Assembly (NCBI GenBank): GCA_041917755.1
Contig: JAYRWY010000005.1
Coordinates: forward strand, 115,018 to 179,017
Source of the DNA: RGZA01 sp041917755
GTDB lineage: Bacteria > Pseudomonadota > Alphaproteobacteria > UBA9219 > RGZA01
Reading direction: 5' to 3'
Length of the DNA: 64,000 bases
Shown here piece by piece: positions 53,534 through 61,748 of this stretch. A program made the position numbers and the translations under genes. Positions within the stretch are counted from its first letter, which is position 1. Each line of letters opens with the position of its first letter. Below the pieces are notes generated by a model. It was not told where the DNA came from. It saw nothing but the letters and a program-made list of their open reading frames with translations, and searched no databases.

Positions 53534-56500
53534 ATGCGTAAATCGATCCTAGCTCTGTTACTCACCCTCGTATTTTTGTGCATGCCGCAGTTTGCGCAGG
53601 CAGCGACCTGTACGCTTGATGAAGCGACAGTGGGTGGCACCGATGCCACGTGCCCGATTTCTGGCGGCAATAACTTCTTGCCTTCACGCGGATTTAATTC
53701 AGCGCGCTTACAGCCAACCAATATTCTCAGCGGCACTCCTATTAACATCAACAATGTGTGCCGCTTTATCGATGCACGCGGTATTGATGCATCCATTTTC
53801 GTACCATTCAACACATCTGCCGAATGGTCTGCATTCCTGAATAACCGTCCTGCAAACACCAATGCAGCCCAATGCTGTATTGCCCGTGATTTGCGCGTAT
53901 CCGATGTGCCACGCCCAACTGATACCTGTAATGCAGGTAACTGGAATCTTCAGGGGCTTGTAGCATCCACCGCTTCAACAAGCTATTTGGCGCGCCCGAC
54001 TGGCCAAACGCCAAACTCCATTATCAATCTGGTGCGTTCACAAATTGAAGATCCGGATTATCCAATTGATACCCTTCCTTATGAACGCGATGATATCGGT
54101 TCGACCATTCCATCGGGTGTTCATGCAACCGAAACCTATATCGCACGCTGGATGTGCGTAGGTCGCCAAACCGTTGGCCACACCACCGAAGAAGTGGGCG
54201 GCAGAACCACCGATATCGTTGGTGGCACAGTGGGCGTGATCAACGGTGAAATCGGCGATATCACCTTTACAACTTTCCGCATGCAATGCCGTAACGCCAA
54301 CTGGACCACGATTGATCCAGATACCTGCGTTGAAACCATTACTTCTGCGACCCAGACTTGCGTTCAAAACGATCATCCAGCCAACTGGACCGGCGCAGTT
54401 TATGTGCTGCAACGTAAGAACTGCCCATCCGGCAACATCACCACCACCAAGATTTTTGATAGCTGCCGTGCACCTGTAACCTGCACCCCATCAACGGTGA
54501 ATACCACCGTGCCATGTGGCACCGGATACACCGGCAACATCATCCGCACTACCGAACATGTGTGCGATGGCGGTGCTGGCCGCGATGTGGTCACCGATGA
54601 CCGCAGCCAATGCGTGGCGACCTGTGTGCCGGGCAATGAAGGTGCACAATTCACCGAAAGCTGCGGTGACAACTTCACCGGTCTTGCGACATATCAGAAT
54701 GTACGCAGCTGCCCAACGGGTAACCCAACCGGTATCCTGACCAAGACGTTGGTATCCAACACCTGTGTATGCCCAGCATCCACCGATTTGGGTAACGTAA
54801 ATAAAACATGCCCAACCGGACAAAGCGGTAACCAAGTTGTGCATCAGGTTAAGACCTGCGTTCAGGCACAGCCATCTGGTAACGTGATTGCGCCATGGGG
54901 TATTTGCTCATGCTCGATTACCGAGACACCAGTATCATCCACCTGCACCACCGATTGTGTACCGGGATTGTTTGGCGACAACTTCACCGAAGCTTGCCCA
55001 TCTGGCCAAACCGGATTGATCACCAAGCGTAAATCACGTGCATGCCCATCCGGCACAGTGACCGATGAAATCATCAGCAACACCTGCACCAGCACCTGTG
55101 TGCCTGGATTGTTTGGTGACCCGATTACCGATGCATGCCCACAAGGCCAAAGCGGTATCATCACCAAGCGTCAGAACCGTACCTGCCCATCGGGTGCTAT
55201 CAACATTCTGGTCATCAGCAACACCTGCACCAATTCGTGCGTACCTGGTCAAGTGGGCGGCAACTATACCGTGCCTTGCCCAACCAACCAGACAGGTACA
55301 CATGTAAAACGCAATGTGCGGTTGTGCCCATCAGGCAATATTGTTGAAGAAACTGTCAGCAATACCTGCACCCCGGCACCGGTATGTGTGCCTGGTGAAA
55401 TCAGCCGTTCGGCGGTTGATTGCGGAAATCTGCCTGGCATGATTGTGACCATCCAAACCCGCGTATGCGACGGTTCAAATGGTGGCGCAGGCCGTATCGT
55501 AACCACCACCGATAACCAATGTGGCGTTGTGACCGGATGCGTTCCATCCCGCACCGTTACCTATGAAGCTTGCCCGACAGGTCAGCAGGGGTACATCAAG
55601 GTTATCAATAAGCATGTCTGCCACAGCCGCCGCGGTTGGAATGGTTGGGAAGATTGCGATGATGAATACAACGCAACCAGCACCAGCAACCGTCACTTCT
55701 GGCGTTGGTTGGATGGCGGTGAACGCGATATCACCATTCGCGAAAACCATTGCCGTCCTGCGACGACCTGCACACCTTCGGATACAACTGCAAGCCGTGC
55801 ATGCCCATCAGGCTATAGCGGCCAGATTACAGTACGTACCCAGCATATCTGCGATGGCAGCAATAATGGTGCAGGCCGTGACCAAGTCACCGAAACCAAC
55901 CAATGTGTGCAACAATGTGTGGCAGGCCCTGTATGCAACCCATACACCGCGCCTTGCCCATCAGGACAAACAGGTGTGATTACCCGTCAGAATTTCCGTG
56001 TATGCCCATCGGGTAATATTGAAATTCGCGAGCTCAGCAATACCTGTGCATCCAGTTGCGTCCCAACCAGCAACACGGTTGAAACGGCATGCCCATCGGG
56101 TCAAACCGGTGTCATTCGTACCACCACCGCACATGTATGCGATGGCAGCAATAATGGTGCGGGCCGCGATGTGGTGACCACGGATAATCAATGCCGTACC
56201 ACTACATGCACTCCGTCACGCCGCGTGATGACAACCATGTGCCCACAAGGCCAAACCGGACAAATTGATACCATCGTTCGTCATATCTGCGATGGCAGCA
56301 ATAATGGCGCAGGCCGTGATGTAACCCGTGTGGAAAATCATTGCCGCGCTGCATGCGTGCCAAATGTTTCCATGCTCATTGAAGATTGCGCGCCCGGCTA
56401 TACGGGTGGTCGCACCATTCGCACCGAACATGTATGCGATGGTTCCAATGGTGGCGCAGGCCGTGATGTTGTGACCACAACGGGTGAAGCGTGCCATGCT

Positions 56501-57346
56501 GTGTGTACCCCAAGCAGCCGTACCGTTGATAGCCAATGCCCATCAGGTCAAACCGGTGTGATTCACACCACCACCGCACATGTGTGCGATGGCAGCAATG
56601 GTGGTGCAGGCCGTGATGTAGTGACGGTTGATAACCAGTGCCGCGTGCAATGCACGCCAAGCAGCAACACGGTGGATAGCCAATGCCCGTCAGGTCAAAC
56701 CGGTGTCATTCACACCACGACCGCACATATTTGTGATGGTTCAAATGGTGGCGCTGGCCGTGATACTGTAACGGTTGATAATCAATGCCGCGTGCAATGC
56801 ACGCCAAGCAGCAACACGGTGGATAGCCAATGCCCATCAGGTCAGGTTGGTATTATCCATACCACCACGGCGCATGTATGCGATGGCAGCAATAATGGTG
56901 CTGGCCGCGATGTTGTAACCACTGATAACCAATGCCGTCCTGCTTGTGTGCCTGGCGCGACCTGTGCACCTTACACACGTGCATGCCCTCCGGGCCAACT
57001 GGGGTTGATTACCTTGCATCGTGTTCGTCAATGCCCATCGGGTAACGAAGTGGAAGAAGTGATTAGCAACACCTGCTATACCCCTGTGACATGTATTCCA
57101 ACATCCAACACCACTGCATCATCATGCCCATCGGGTTATGTCGGTGCAATTTATACCACCCGCGCCCATCTATGTGATGGTTCCAATGGTGGCGCAGGCC
57201 GTGACACAGTGACCACCAACAATCAATGCAGCCCCATCGTAATTGGTGGTTTCGGCGGTGATGGCGGTGGCGATGGTGGCGGCGACGGCGGTGGTGACGG
57301 TGGCGGCGATGGTGGTGGAGATGGTGGCGGCGACGGCGGCGGCTAA
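53534..57346 (+). CDS. Secreted Cys-rich repeat protein with (GGGD)n tail, paralog 1
   Basis: 1270 aa from the ATG at 53534 (AAAGG 8 bp upstream; TTG at 53528 also possible). A signal peptide (cleavage AQA-A near residue 24) is followed by an N-terminal domain (about 25-300) with a CC pair (NAAQCCIARDL), shared with the gene at 61749. The rest consists of modules of about 45-50 residues with about four Cys each. One class ends SNTC and has CPSG (near 366, 476, 524, 571, 797, 1140). The other has CDGSNxGAGRD...NQC (near 319, 617, 748, 844, 893, 943, 993, 1042, 1091, 1189). One module near 671 carries a Trp-rich insertion instead of CDGSN. The last about 35 residues are a GGGD repeat. No LPXTG, barrel or other anchor is seen. 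I recognise no family. It is probably extracellular or surface bound. Confidence 0.88.
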   Translation: MRKSILALLLTLVFLCMPQFAQAATCTLDEATVGGTDATCPISGGNNFLPSRGFNSARLQPTNILSGTPININNVCRFIDARGIDASIFVPFNTSAEWSAFLNNRPANTNAAQCCIARDLRVSDVPRPTDTCNAGNWNLQGLVASTASTSYLARPTGQTPNSIINLVRSQIEDPDYPIDTLPYERDDIGSTIPSGVHATETYIARWMCVGRQTVGHTTEEVGGRTTDIVGGTVGVINGEIGDITFTTFRMQCRNANWTTIDPDTCVETITSATQTCVQNDHPANWTGAVYVLQRKNCPSGNITTTKIFDSCRAPVTCTPSTVNTTVPCGTGYTGNIIRTTEHVCDGGAGRDVVTDDRSQCVATCVPGNEGAQFTESCGDNFTGLATYQNVRSCPTGNPTGILTKTLVSNTCVCPASTDLGNVNKTCPTGQSGNQVVHQVKTCVQAQPSGNVIAPWGICSCSITETPVSSTCTTDCVPGLFGDNFTEACPSGQTGLITKRKSRACPSGTVTDEIISNTCTSTCVPGLFGDPITDACPQGQSGIITKRQNRTCPSGAINILVISNTCTNSCVPGQVGGNYTVPCPTNQTGTHVKRNVRLCPSGNIVEETVSNTCTPAPVCVPGEISRSAVDCGNLPGMIVTIQTRVCDGSNGGAGRIVTTTDNQCGVVTGCVPSRTVTYEACPTGQQGYIKVINKHVCHSRRGWNGWEDCDDEYNATSTSNRHFWRWLDGGERDITIRENHCRPATTCTPSDTTASRACPSGYSGQITVRTQHICDGSNNGAGRDQVTETNQCVQQCVAGPVCNPYTAPCPSGQTGVITRQNFRVCPSGNIEIRELSNTCASSCVPTSNTVETACPSGQTGVIRTTTAHVCDGSNNGAGRDVVTTDNQCRTTTCTPSRRVMTTMCPQGQTGQIDTIVRHICDGSNNGAGRDVTRVENHCRAACVPNVSMLIEDCAPGYTGGRTIRTEHVCDGSNGGAGRDVVTTTGEACHAVCTPSSRTVDSQCPSGQTGVIHTTTAHVCDGSNGGAGRDVVTVDNQCRVQCTPSSNTVDSQCPSGQTGVIHTTTAHICDGSNGGAGRDTVTVDNQCRVQCTPSSNTVDSQCPSGQVGIIHTTTAHVCDGSNNGAGRDVVTTDNQCRPACVPGATCAPYTRACPPGQLGLITLHRVRQCPSGNEVEEVISNTCYTPVTCIPTSNTTASSCPSGYVGAIYTTRAHLCDGSNGGAGRDTVTTNNQCSPIVIGGFGGDGGGDGGGDGGGDGGGDGGGDGGGDGGG
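56504..56944 (+). repeat. Three tandem 147-bp units inside the Cys-rich gene
   Basis: Units 56504-56650, 56651-56797 and 56798-56944 encode successive 49-residue CTPSS...NQC modules. Long stretches are nearly identical at DNA level (for example CACGCCAAGCAGCAACACGG in units 2 and 3), which implies recent duplication or gene conversion. Confidence 0.9.
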
Positions 57347-57370
57347 CTTCTACCCAGCCTAATCAGTTTA

Positions 57371-57399
57371 AAAACCCCGCAGAATATGCGGGGTTTTTT
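57371..57399 (+). terminator. Intrinsic terminator after Cys-rich paralog 1
   Basis: AAAACCCCGCA (57371-57381) pairs with TGCGGGGTTTT (57387-57397) and runs into T residues, 25 bp after the stop. Confidence 0.93.
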
Positions 57400-57525
57400 A
57401 TTGGCTCGAACAATTATCATTATATATCAAGGCGGCGCTTTAACGCTTGTTTCACATGGCCGCGGTAAAATAGCTCACGAAACCACCGATATTATTAATT
57501 TATTTTAACCATAAGGAACGAATTC

Positions 57526-57765
57526 ATGACACGTCGCAGATTCCGAAATGATCCACCACGAGGCGCAGTACGAAGTGGCGAAACCGTTGACGTGGATAGC
57601 TCCAGAGAATGCGAAGGCGGCCCAGCCGTTATCACCGGCGGTAGCAACCATGTGCTTGACCCGCATGCAACCAGCGACACCGCTCGCCTCAATGGTGGTA
57701 GCAACCGCCAAGTTCATTGCGTTGATAAGCCACGCCCACGCGGACCAAGTATCCCGATGAGCTGA
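57526..57765 (+). CDS. Small basic hypothetical protein (79 aa)
   Basis: 79 aa, MTRRRFRNDPPRGAVRSGET at the start, with AAGGAA about 9 bp upstream. It is Arg/Pro/Gly-rich and has two GGSN motifs (ITGGSNHV and LNGGSNRQ), which faintly recall the GSN of the flanking Cys-rich modules; this may be chance. Two Cys are present. No signal peptide is visible. It is framed by terminators on both sides, so it is an independent unit. No family is recognised. Confidence 0.6.
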   Translation: MTRRRFRNDPPRGAVRSGETVDVDSSRECEGGPAVITGGSNHVLDPHATSDTARLNGGSNRQVHCVDKPRPRGPSIPMS

Positions 57766-57785
57766 TTGGCTCTTTGTCGTATTCT

Positions 57786-57816
57786 AAAAACCCCGCCCTA
57801 ACCGGCGGGGTTTTTT
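57786..57816 (+). terminator. Intrinsic terminator after the 79-aa gene
   Basis: AAAAACCCCGCC (57786-57797) pairs with GGCGGGGTTTTT (57804-57815), followed by T. It lies 21 bp after the stop. Confidence 0.93.
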
Positions 57817-58016
57817 ATTGCCCGCTATCATTAATCTCTTTGTTAACGGACAGACGTTGAAAATAAAACAGCTTGAAAAACCAGTGTGATAACCGCAACG
57901 CGGTACACAGAATCAAATAAAATACAGGGTGAAAGTATAAACGTAGTTGTTGAATAAATTCGTATTCGATATAACCTTGCACACAGCAATTAGCTGACAT
58001 TTTTTAGGAGATAACA

Positions 58017-58472
58017 ATGGTATCATTTAAAAGCCGCGCAGTCGTAAGAACAATTACTCGCACTGCTCTTCTTGGTTCGCTTGCTGCTGCTGGCGCACAA
58101 ATTGCAGCAACACCTGCAAATGCCCAAGGTCGCCCAGATGCAACCTCTTATTCATACCGTTACGCACCAGCTGGTAGCATTGGTCGTCACGAAGTACGCA
58201 CCATTCAAACAGATTTAGGCACCATGTCCTGCAATGGTGGTGGTGATAGACAATATACCGGTCGTGGTTATCAGCCCAATGATGGCGTAGGCCGCAATTT
58301 CTACCGCGTTCCTGGTAACGATCAACCAACCGGTGGCGCACGTAGCTGCCGTTGGACATCACAGGCCCGTCCACAATTGCCAGCTCCTGTTTACCGTCAG
58401 CCAGCTCCAGAACGTCGTCCATTGCAACCACGTCCGGTTAATCCATGCCAATGCCGTCCAAACGGCGGCTAA
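58017..58472 (+). CDS. Small secreted protein, ATSYSY/APAG family, member 1
   Basis: 151 aa with TAGGAG upstream of the ATG. A long basic signal peptide (cleavage around residue 36, ANAQ) precedes the mature GRPDATSYSYRYAPAGSIGR. Further on come GTMSCNGGGDRQYTGRG and RSCRWTS, then a Pro/Arg/Gln-rich tail ending CQCRPNGG. The core matches the protein at 58621 in order and spacing: GRPxATSYSYxxAPAGxI, E-x-R-x-I-x-T-x2-GTMxC, and SCxWT. The pair is a family I do not recognise. Likely periplasmic or extracellular. Confidence 0.78.
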   Translation: MVSFKSRAVVRTITRTALLGSLAAAGAQIAATPANAQGRPDATSYSYRYAPAGSIGRHEVRTIQTDLGTMSCNGGGDRQYTGRGYQPNDGVGRNFYRVPGNDQPTGGARSCRWTSQARPQLPAPVYRQPAPERRPLQPRPVNPCQCRPNGG

Positions 58473-58500
58473 TTCAATTTAGCTTTTGGATAGAAGATAT

Positions 58501-58531
58501 AAAAACCCCGCTGAAAAGCGGGGTTTTTTTT
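58501..58531 (+). terminator. Intrinsic terminator
   Basis: AAAAACCCCGCT (58501-58512) pairs with AGCGGGGTTTTT (58517-58528) and runs into T residues, 28 bp after the stop at 58472. Confidence 0.93.
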
Positions 58532-58620
58532 AGTTGAAACCATTGTTGTGATTGCAGGAGAAGAGAAAGTTTCCTAGAACATTGGCAGTATTTTTTGCAT
58601 ATAACTTTAGGGGTAATCGT

Positions 58621-58899
58621 ATGGAATTTGGAAGAGTCGTTAGAGTGGGCGCTGCCTTAGCAGCATTGGCACCAGCAACAGCTGGCGTTGCCCAAGCACA
58701 GAATGCCGGTCGCCCAAGCGCAACCAGCTATTCGTATAATTTTGCGCCAGCAGGTGATATTCGCGAAGGCGAACGCCGTGTGATCAGCACACCTCAGGGC
58801 ACCATGGTTTGCTATGGCGGTAACAATCGCCCATATCGCGGTACCGGAATGCCACGTGGCAACAGTTCACGCAGCTGTGTTTGGACAAATTCGCGGTAG
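58621..58899 (+). CDS. Small secreted protein, ATSYSY/APAG family, member 2
   Basis: 92 aa from the ATG at 58621 (AGGGG upstream); an in-frame ATG at 58552 gives an implausible extension. The signal peptide ends at about residue 27 (AQAQ). The mature part is NAGRPSATSYSYNFAPAGDI, then RRVISTPQGTMVCYGG and SCVWT. It lacks the Pro-rich tail of member 1. It probably arose by duplication. The two conserved Cys could form one disulfide. Function is unknown. Confidence 0.78.
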   Translation: MEFGRVVRVGAALAALAPATAGVAQAQNAGRPSATSYSYNFAPAGDIREGERRVISTPQGTMVCYGGNNRPYRGTGMPRGNSSRSCVWTNSR

Positions 58900-58916
58900 A
58901 CCTTGTGTGATTCATG

Positions 58917-58947
58917 AAAAACCCCGCAGCGATGCGGGGTTTTTTTA
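58917..58947. terminator. Intrinsic terminator, probably bidirectional
   Basis: AAAAACCCCGCA (58917-58928) pairs with TGCGGGGTTTTT (58933-58944), with A and T runs on both sides, between the convergent stops at 58899 and 58968. Confidence 0.92.
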
Positions 58948-58967
58948 TGCCTGAATCATGGGGCCGG

Positions 58968-60257
58968 TTATACGTCGGCTTCGTGATATAAGTGGGTGGA
59001 GTTGAAGTTTCTGGAATTGAACAATGCCAGCACTTCACGTGATTTCAAATCAAACACCGATACGTCGCGGTAGGTGCCGCATACGGCAATGCAGGTGGTG
59101 CCGGGAATTTCGGCAACGCCGCGAATGCCTTCCAGCTTGAGCTGGGCATTGGTAAGAATTTCGGCATCTTTGTTGGGCGCATGCAAAATCAGATTATCGG
59201 AATGGTAGTAAAGGCCAATGGCTGTATCCATTGCCGTATTATAGGCCACCGATTGCGAGCGCATGTGGTGCTTGGGGCCCATATAAATAACCTGACGTTC
59301 ACCGGTTTGCGTATTCACGCGCAAGAAGGGCAGGCCCACGGCAAGGTGGCGTTCTTCAAAGGCCAGCTTGGGTGTTTCATAATCCCATTTCTGTTTGAAG
59401 ATGCGTTCCATATCGGCTAGTGCAACTTTTTCCTGCGTTTCGCCTTCCTTCAATTCGCTCTTGTCGACAAAGGTGATGTATTGGGTCATCACGATATAGG
59501 CCCAGCCATCTTTGGAGACGCGCATATGCGTCGACATGGCATTGAATTCATTTTGGTCGTAGTGACGAAGTGGTTTGAAGGTTTTGCTGTCTAGAATCGT
59601 CAGCTTGGTATCAATGACGTTGAATTCCAGCGGCTTCTTGCGGTCGGCAATGTCGCCGTAATGGGTAACGGCAAGTTCATTGGCGTTGGTTGGAATTTTA
59701 TGAATTTCGTGGGGCTGAATACCGCCGCTATCCACCATGTCGATTTTTTTCAAGGTGGTCAGGTCGTAGACTTCAAAGCGTCCGGTATCATTTTTGCTGT
59801 GTGGTTTGGCCGAGCGCATAGGCAGAATGAACAGGTTGCGTTCAGGGAAGACCAAGCCATGGCCGCCATACAGATAGCCTTCTTCGGCTTTGAAAGTCGC
59901 CAGAACCTTGTGGTCTTTATCAACCATCATGCTGAGTGGTTTGTGATGCGATACGCATAAAATACGGCCATCGCCTGCGCCCATCGCTGCGTGGCCTTCG
60001 CCCATATCCAACGATGTTTGCTTCATCGCGCGTGATTCAAGATCAAAGCTGGTCAGGATGCTGGTGGTGCTTTTGGGTTTGGTTTCATTGCCAGGGAATT
60101 TTGAACCGCCCAGACCAAAAGCATAAAGTTTTCCCTTCAGGCTCGGCGCGGCAACCGCAGGCGCAGCATCGGCAGCTGATAGCGGATTGCTTCCAAGGAG
60201 CATGGCGCTTCCCATTAAGCCTGCACCAATCATAAAATCGCGCCGTGTCGTTTTCAT
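58968..60257 (-). CDS. Tat-exported DUF1513 protein
   Basis: 429 aa from the ATG at 60257, with AGGAG 9 bp upstream; the open frame to 60332 is dropped. The N-terminus has a twin-arginine signal (TRRDFMIGAGLMG). The mature part resembles DUF1513, a beta-propeller-like family: FGLGGSKFPGNETKPK, GDGRILCVSHHKPLSMM, YLYGGHGLVFPERNLF and GGIQPHEIH. In other bacteria DUF1513 genes accompany iron-uptake and imelysin loci; none of these is seen here. It is a periplasmic protein folded before export. Confidence 0.85.
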   Translation of the reverse strand: MKTTRRDFMIGAGLMGSAMLLGSNPLSAADAAPAVAAPSLKGKLYAFGLGGSKFPGNETKPKSTTSILTSFDLESRAMKQTSLDMGEGHAAMGAGDGRILCVSHHKPLSMMVDKDHKVLATFKAEEGYLYGGHGLVFPERNLFILPMRSAKPHSKNDTGRFEVYDLTTLKKIDMVDSGGIQPHEIHKIPTNANELAVTHYGDIADRKKPLEFNVIDTKLTILDSKTFKPLRHYDQNEFNAMSTHMRVSKDGWAYIVMTQYITFVDKSELKEGETQEKVALADMERIFKQKWDYETPKLAFEERHLAVGLPFLRVNTQTGERQVIYMGPKHHMRSQSVAYNTAMDTAIGLYYHSDNLILHAPNKDAEILTNAQLKLEGIRGVAEIPGTTCIAVCGTYRDVSVFDLKSREVLALFNSRNFNSTHLYHEADV

Positions 60258-60483
60258 TGTAAGCTGCTCCTGGATAGTTTTAGTCTGTTTCTTAGTTTGA
60301 AAATTTGTCGGAAATAAGCTGTATCGGGTCAATTAAAGTAAGCAATAAATATAGTGTCTTTAAATGAAAAAGAGGTTACTAGCTGCTGCAATCCTTAAAT
60401 TCCGTTAATACTTATGGCCTTTAACCGAATTATTGCTTTATGCGGCTATAGTTCAGGGATTAACCCGCAAGGATCATTGATCA

Positions 60484-61467
60484 ATGGTTACAAGACCGCC
60501 ACGCCGGCGTCAGGATCAGCCCAATTCCGATGGAACGGTGATTACACCGCCCGAAACCTTGTCGCCGCATCCGGTTTTGGGGCGACACCAGCATATTGTT
60601 TATAATTTACAGACCCACCGTGCGGAGGCCGGATATTTAACCGACCAGCAAGGACATTTATCATCCAACACCAAAATTGCAGCATTGGCATTTATCGCGC
60701 GGCTCCGCGGCGCAGAATATATTCAACAAAACCGTGTGGCCTTACAGCGCATGATGAGCTTGTCGCATAATGATGCGACCATTGTGCAAGTGGCGCGGGC
60801 CATGAACCACCCCGATGCGGCGCGGTTTCAAAACGCATTCCGGAATTTAGTGGTTGATCGCCAAGGCCAGATCAGACGTGAAAATGAAAATCTGGTGGCA
60901 AATCGATATCCGGATCAAACGCGCGAATTTTTTGATGCTTACCGCGCGGCGTTAATGCGCGAGCAGCGTACGTTGGGAATTCAAGGGGCTCGTATCGGTG
61001 ATACATCAGGGCGCGCTGAACCGGGATTACATCATGGCACATCGCAGGCATCGCCCCAGCACGTTGCGCAAATGGTGGATTATTTATACAGGTTGGATAA
61101 TGGACGCACCTTATCGATGCTTGGCAATCCTGCGAATGGTCCGCATACCACCGCATCGTATTTACGTGGACGTGATCAACCCGGAAACGGTCAGGTATTT
61201 TTTGCAAAAACCGGAACATTGGCCCGCGAAGAATACGATAAACTTCCGCAAGGTAGTGGCAGTGTGCGCCAACAAAATCCCAATGGTGTGTATGTGTTGA
61301 CCGTAGGATATATGGAAGACGGTGTTCCCAAAGTTGCATTCATGCGCACCAATAGTGAAACGCAACGCAGACAACTTGCTAATCAGTTTTTAGATCATGT
61401 TGCTGGCGTGCAGCCGCAAGTTGCACAAGCCCGCACACGCCAACCACGCCCGACCAGTTCGGCATAA
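60484..61467 (+). CDS. Peptidase S11-like (D-Ala-D-Ala carboxypeptidase/beta-lactamase fold) without signal peptide
   Basis: 327 aa. The penicillin-binding motifs appear in order: SxxK as S61-N-T-K64, SxN as S94-H-N96, and KTG at 242-244, with TSGRAEPGLHHGTSQ before the last motif as in S11 carboxypeptidases. An in-frame TGA at 60478 fixes the ATG at 60484 as the first possible start, with AAGGAT 9 bp upstream. No signal peptide or membrane segment is visible, so a usual periplasmic location is unexplained. The N-terminus is Arg/Pro-rich and the C-terminus basic. Confidence 0.78.
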   Translation: MVTRPPRRRQDQPNSDGTVITPPETLSPHPVLGRHQHIVYNLQTHRAEAGYLTDQQGHLSSNTKIAALAFIARLRGAEYIQQNRVALQRMMSLSHNDATIVQVARAMNHPDAARFQNAFRNLVVDRQGQIRRENENLVANRYPDQTREFFDAYRAALMREQRTLGIQGARIGDTSGRAEPGLHHGTSQASPQHVAQMVDYLYRLDNGRTLSMLGNPANGPHTTASYLRGRDQPGNGQVFFAKTGTLAREEYDKLPQGSGSVRQQNPNGVYVLTVGYMEDGVPKVAFMRTNSETQRRQLANQFLDHVAGVQPQVAQARTRQPRPTSSA

Positions 61468-61508
61468 TTTTTCACACGAAAAAACAGCGTTATCAGGCTG
61501 AATAAAAA

Positions 61509-61541
61509 AATCCCCGGAAATTAAAATCCGGGGATTTTTTT
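61509..61541 (+). terminator. Intrinsic terminator after the S11-like gene
   Basis: ATCCCCGGA (61510-61518) pairs with TCCGGGGAT (61527-61535), followed by about eight T residues. It lies about 40 bp after the stop. Confidence 0.92.
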
Positions 61542-61748
61542 TGCCTTATTTCATTTTTTTCCAAGCAACGTTAACCTTTTAACCAAGCTAGCAAAAAAAA
61601 CGTAGTCGTTTTCAACGCGTTAACCAGTTAACGAAAAATGAAAGTAAATTTTTGACTCGCCGCACCCTTAAAAAGTGGTAAAAAACGATTGATAAAACTT
61701 TATGTATTTGAAGGCGAAACGAACATTTTTTTAAAGGGTCTTATGATT

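Noticed and set aside
53534..57346. CRISPR-like array because of regular repeats
   Set aside because: The 147-bp periodicity lies in one long coding frame with conserved Cys codons and no unique spacers.
60414..60605. 63-aa frame before the S11-like gene
   Set aside because: It lacks a signal peptide and overlaps the S11-like frame, which has the motifs and a ribosome binding site.
61571..61632. TTAACCTTTTAACC and TTAACCAGTTAAC as CtrA sites
   Set aside because: Spacing between TTAA elements is 4, not 7 bp. Similar TTAA-N4-TTAA pairs occur by composition near 10428, 40138 and 50412, so no site was annotated.
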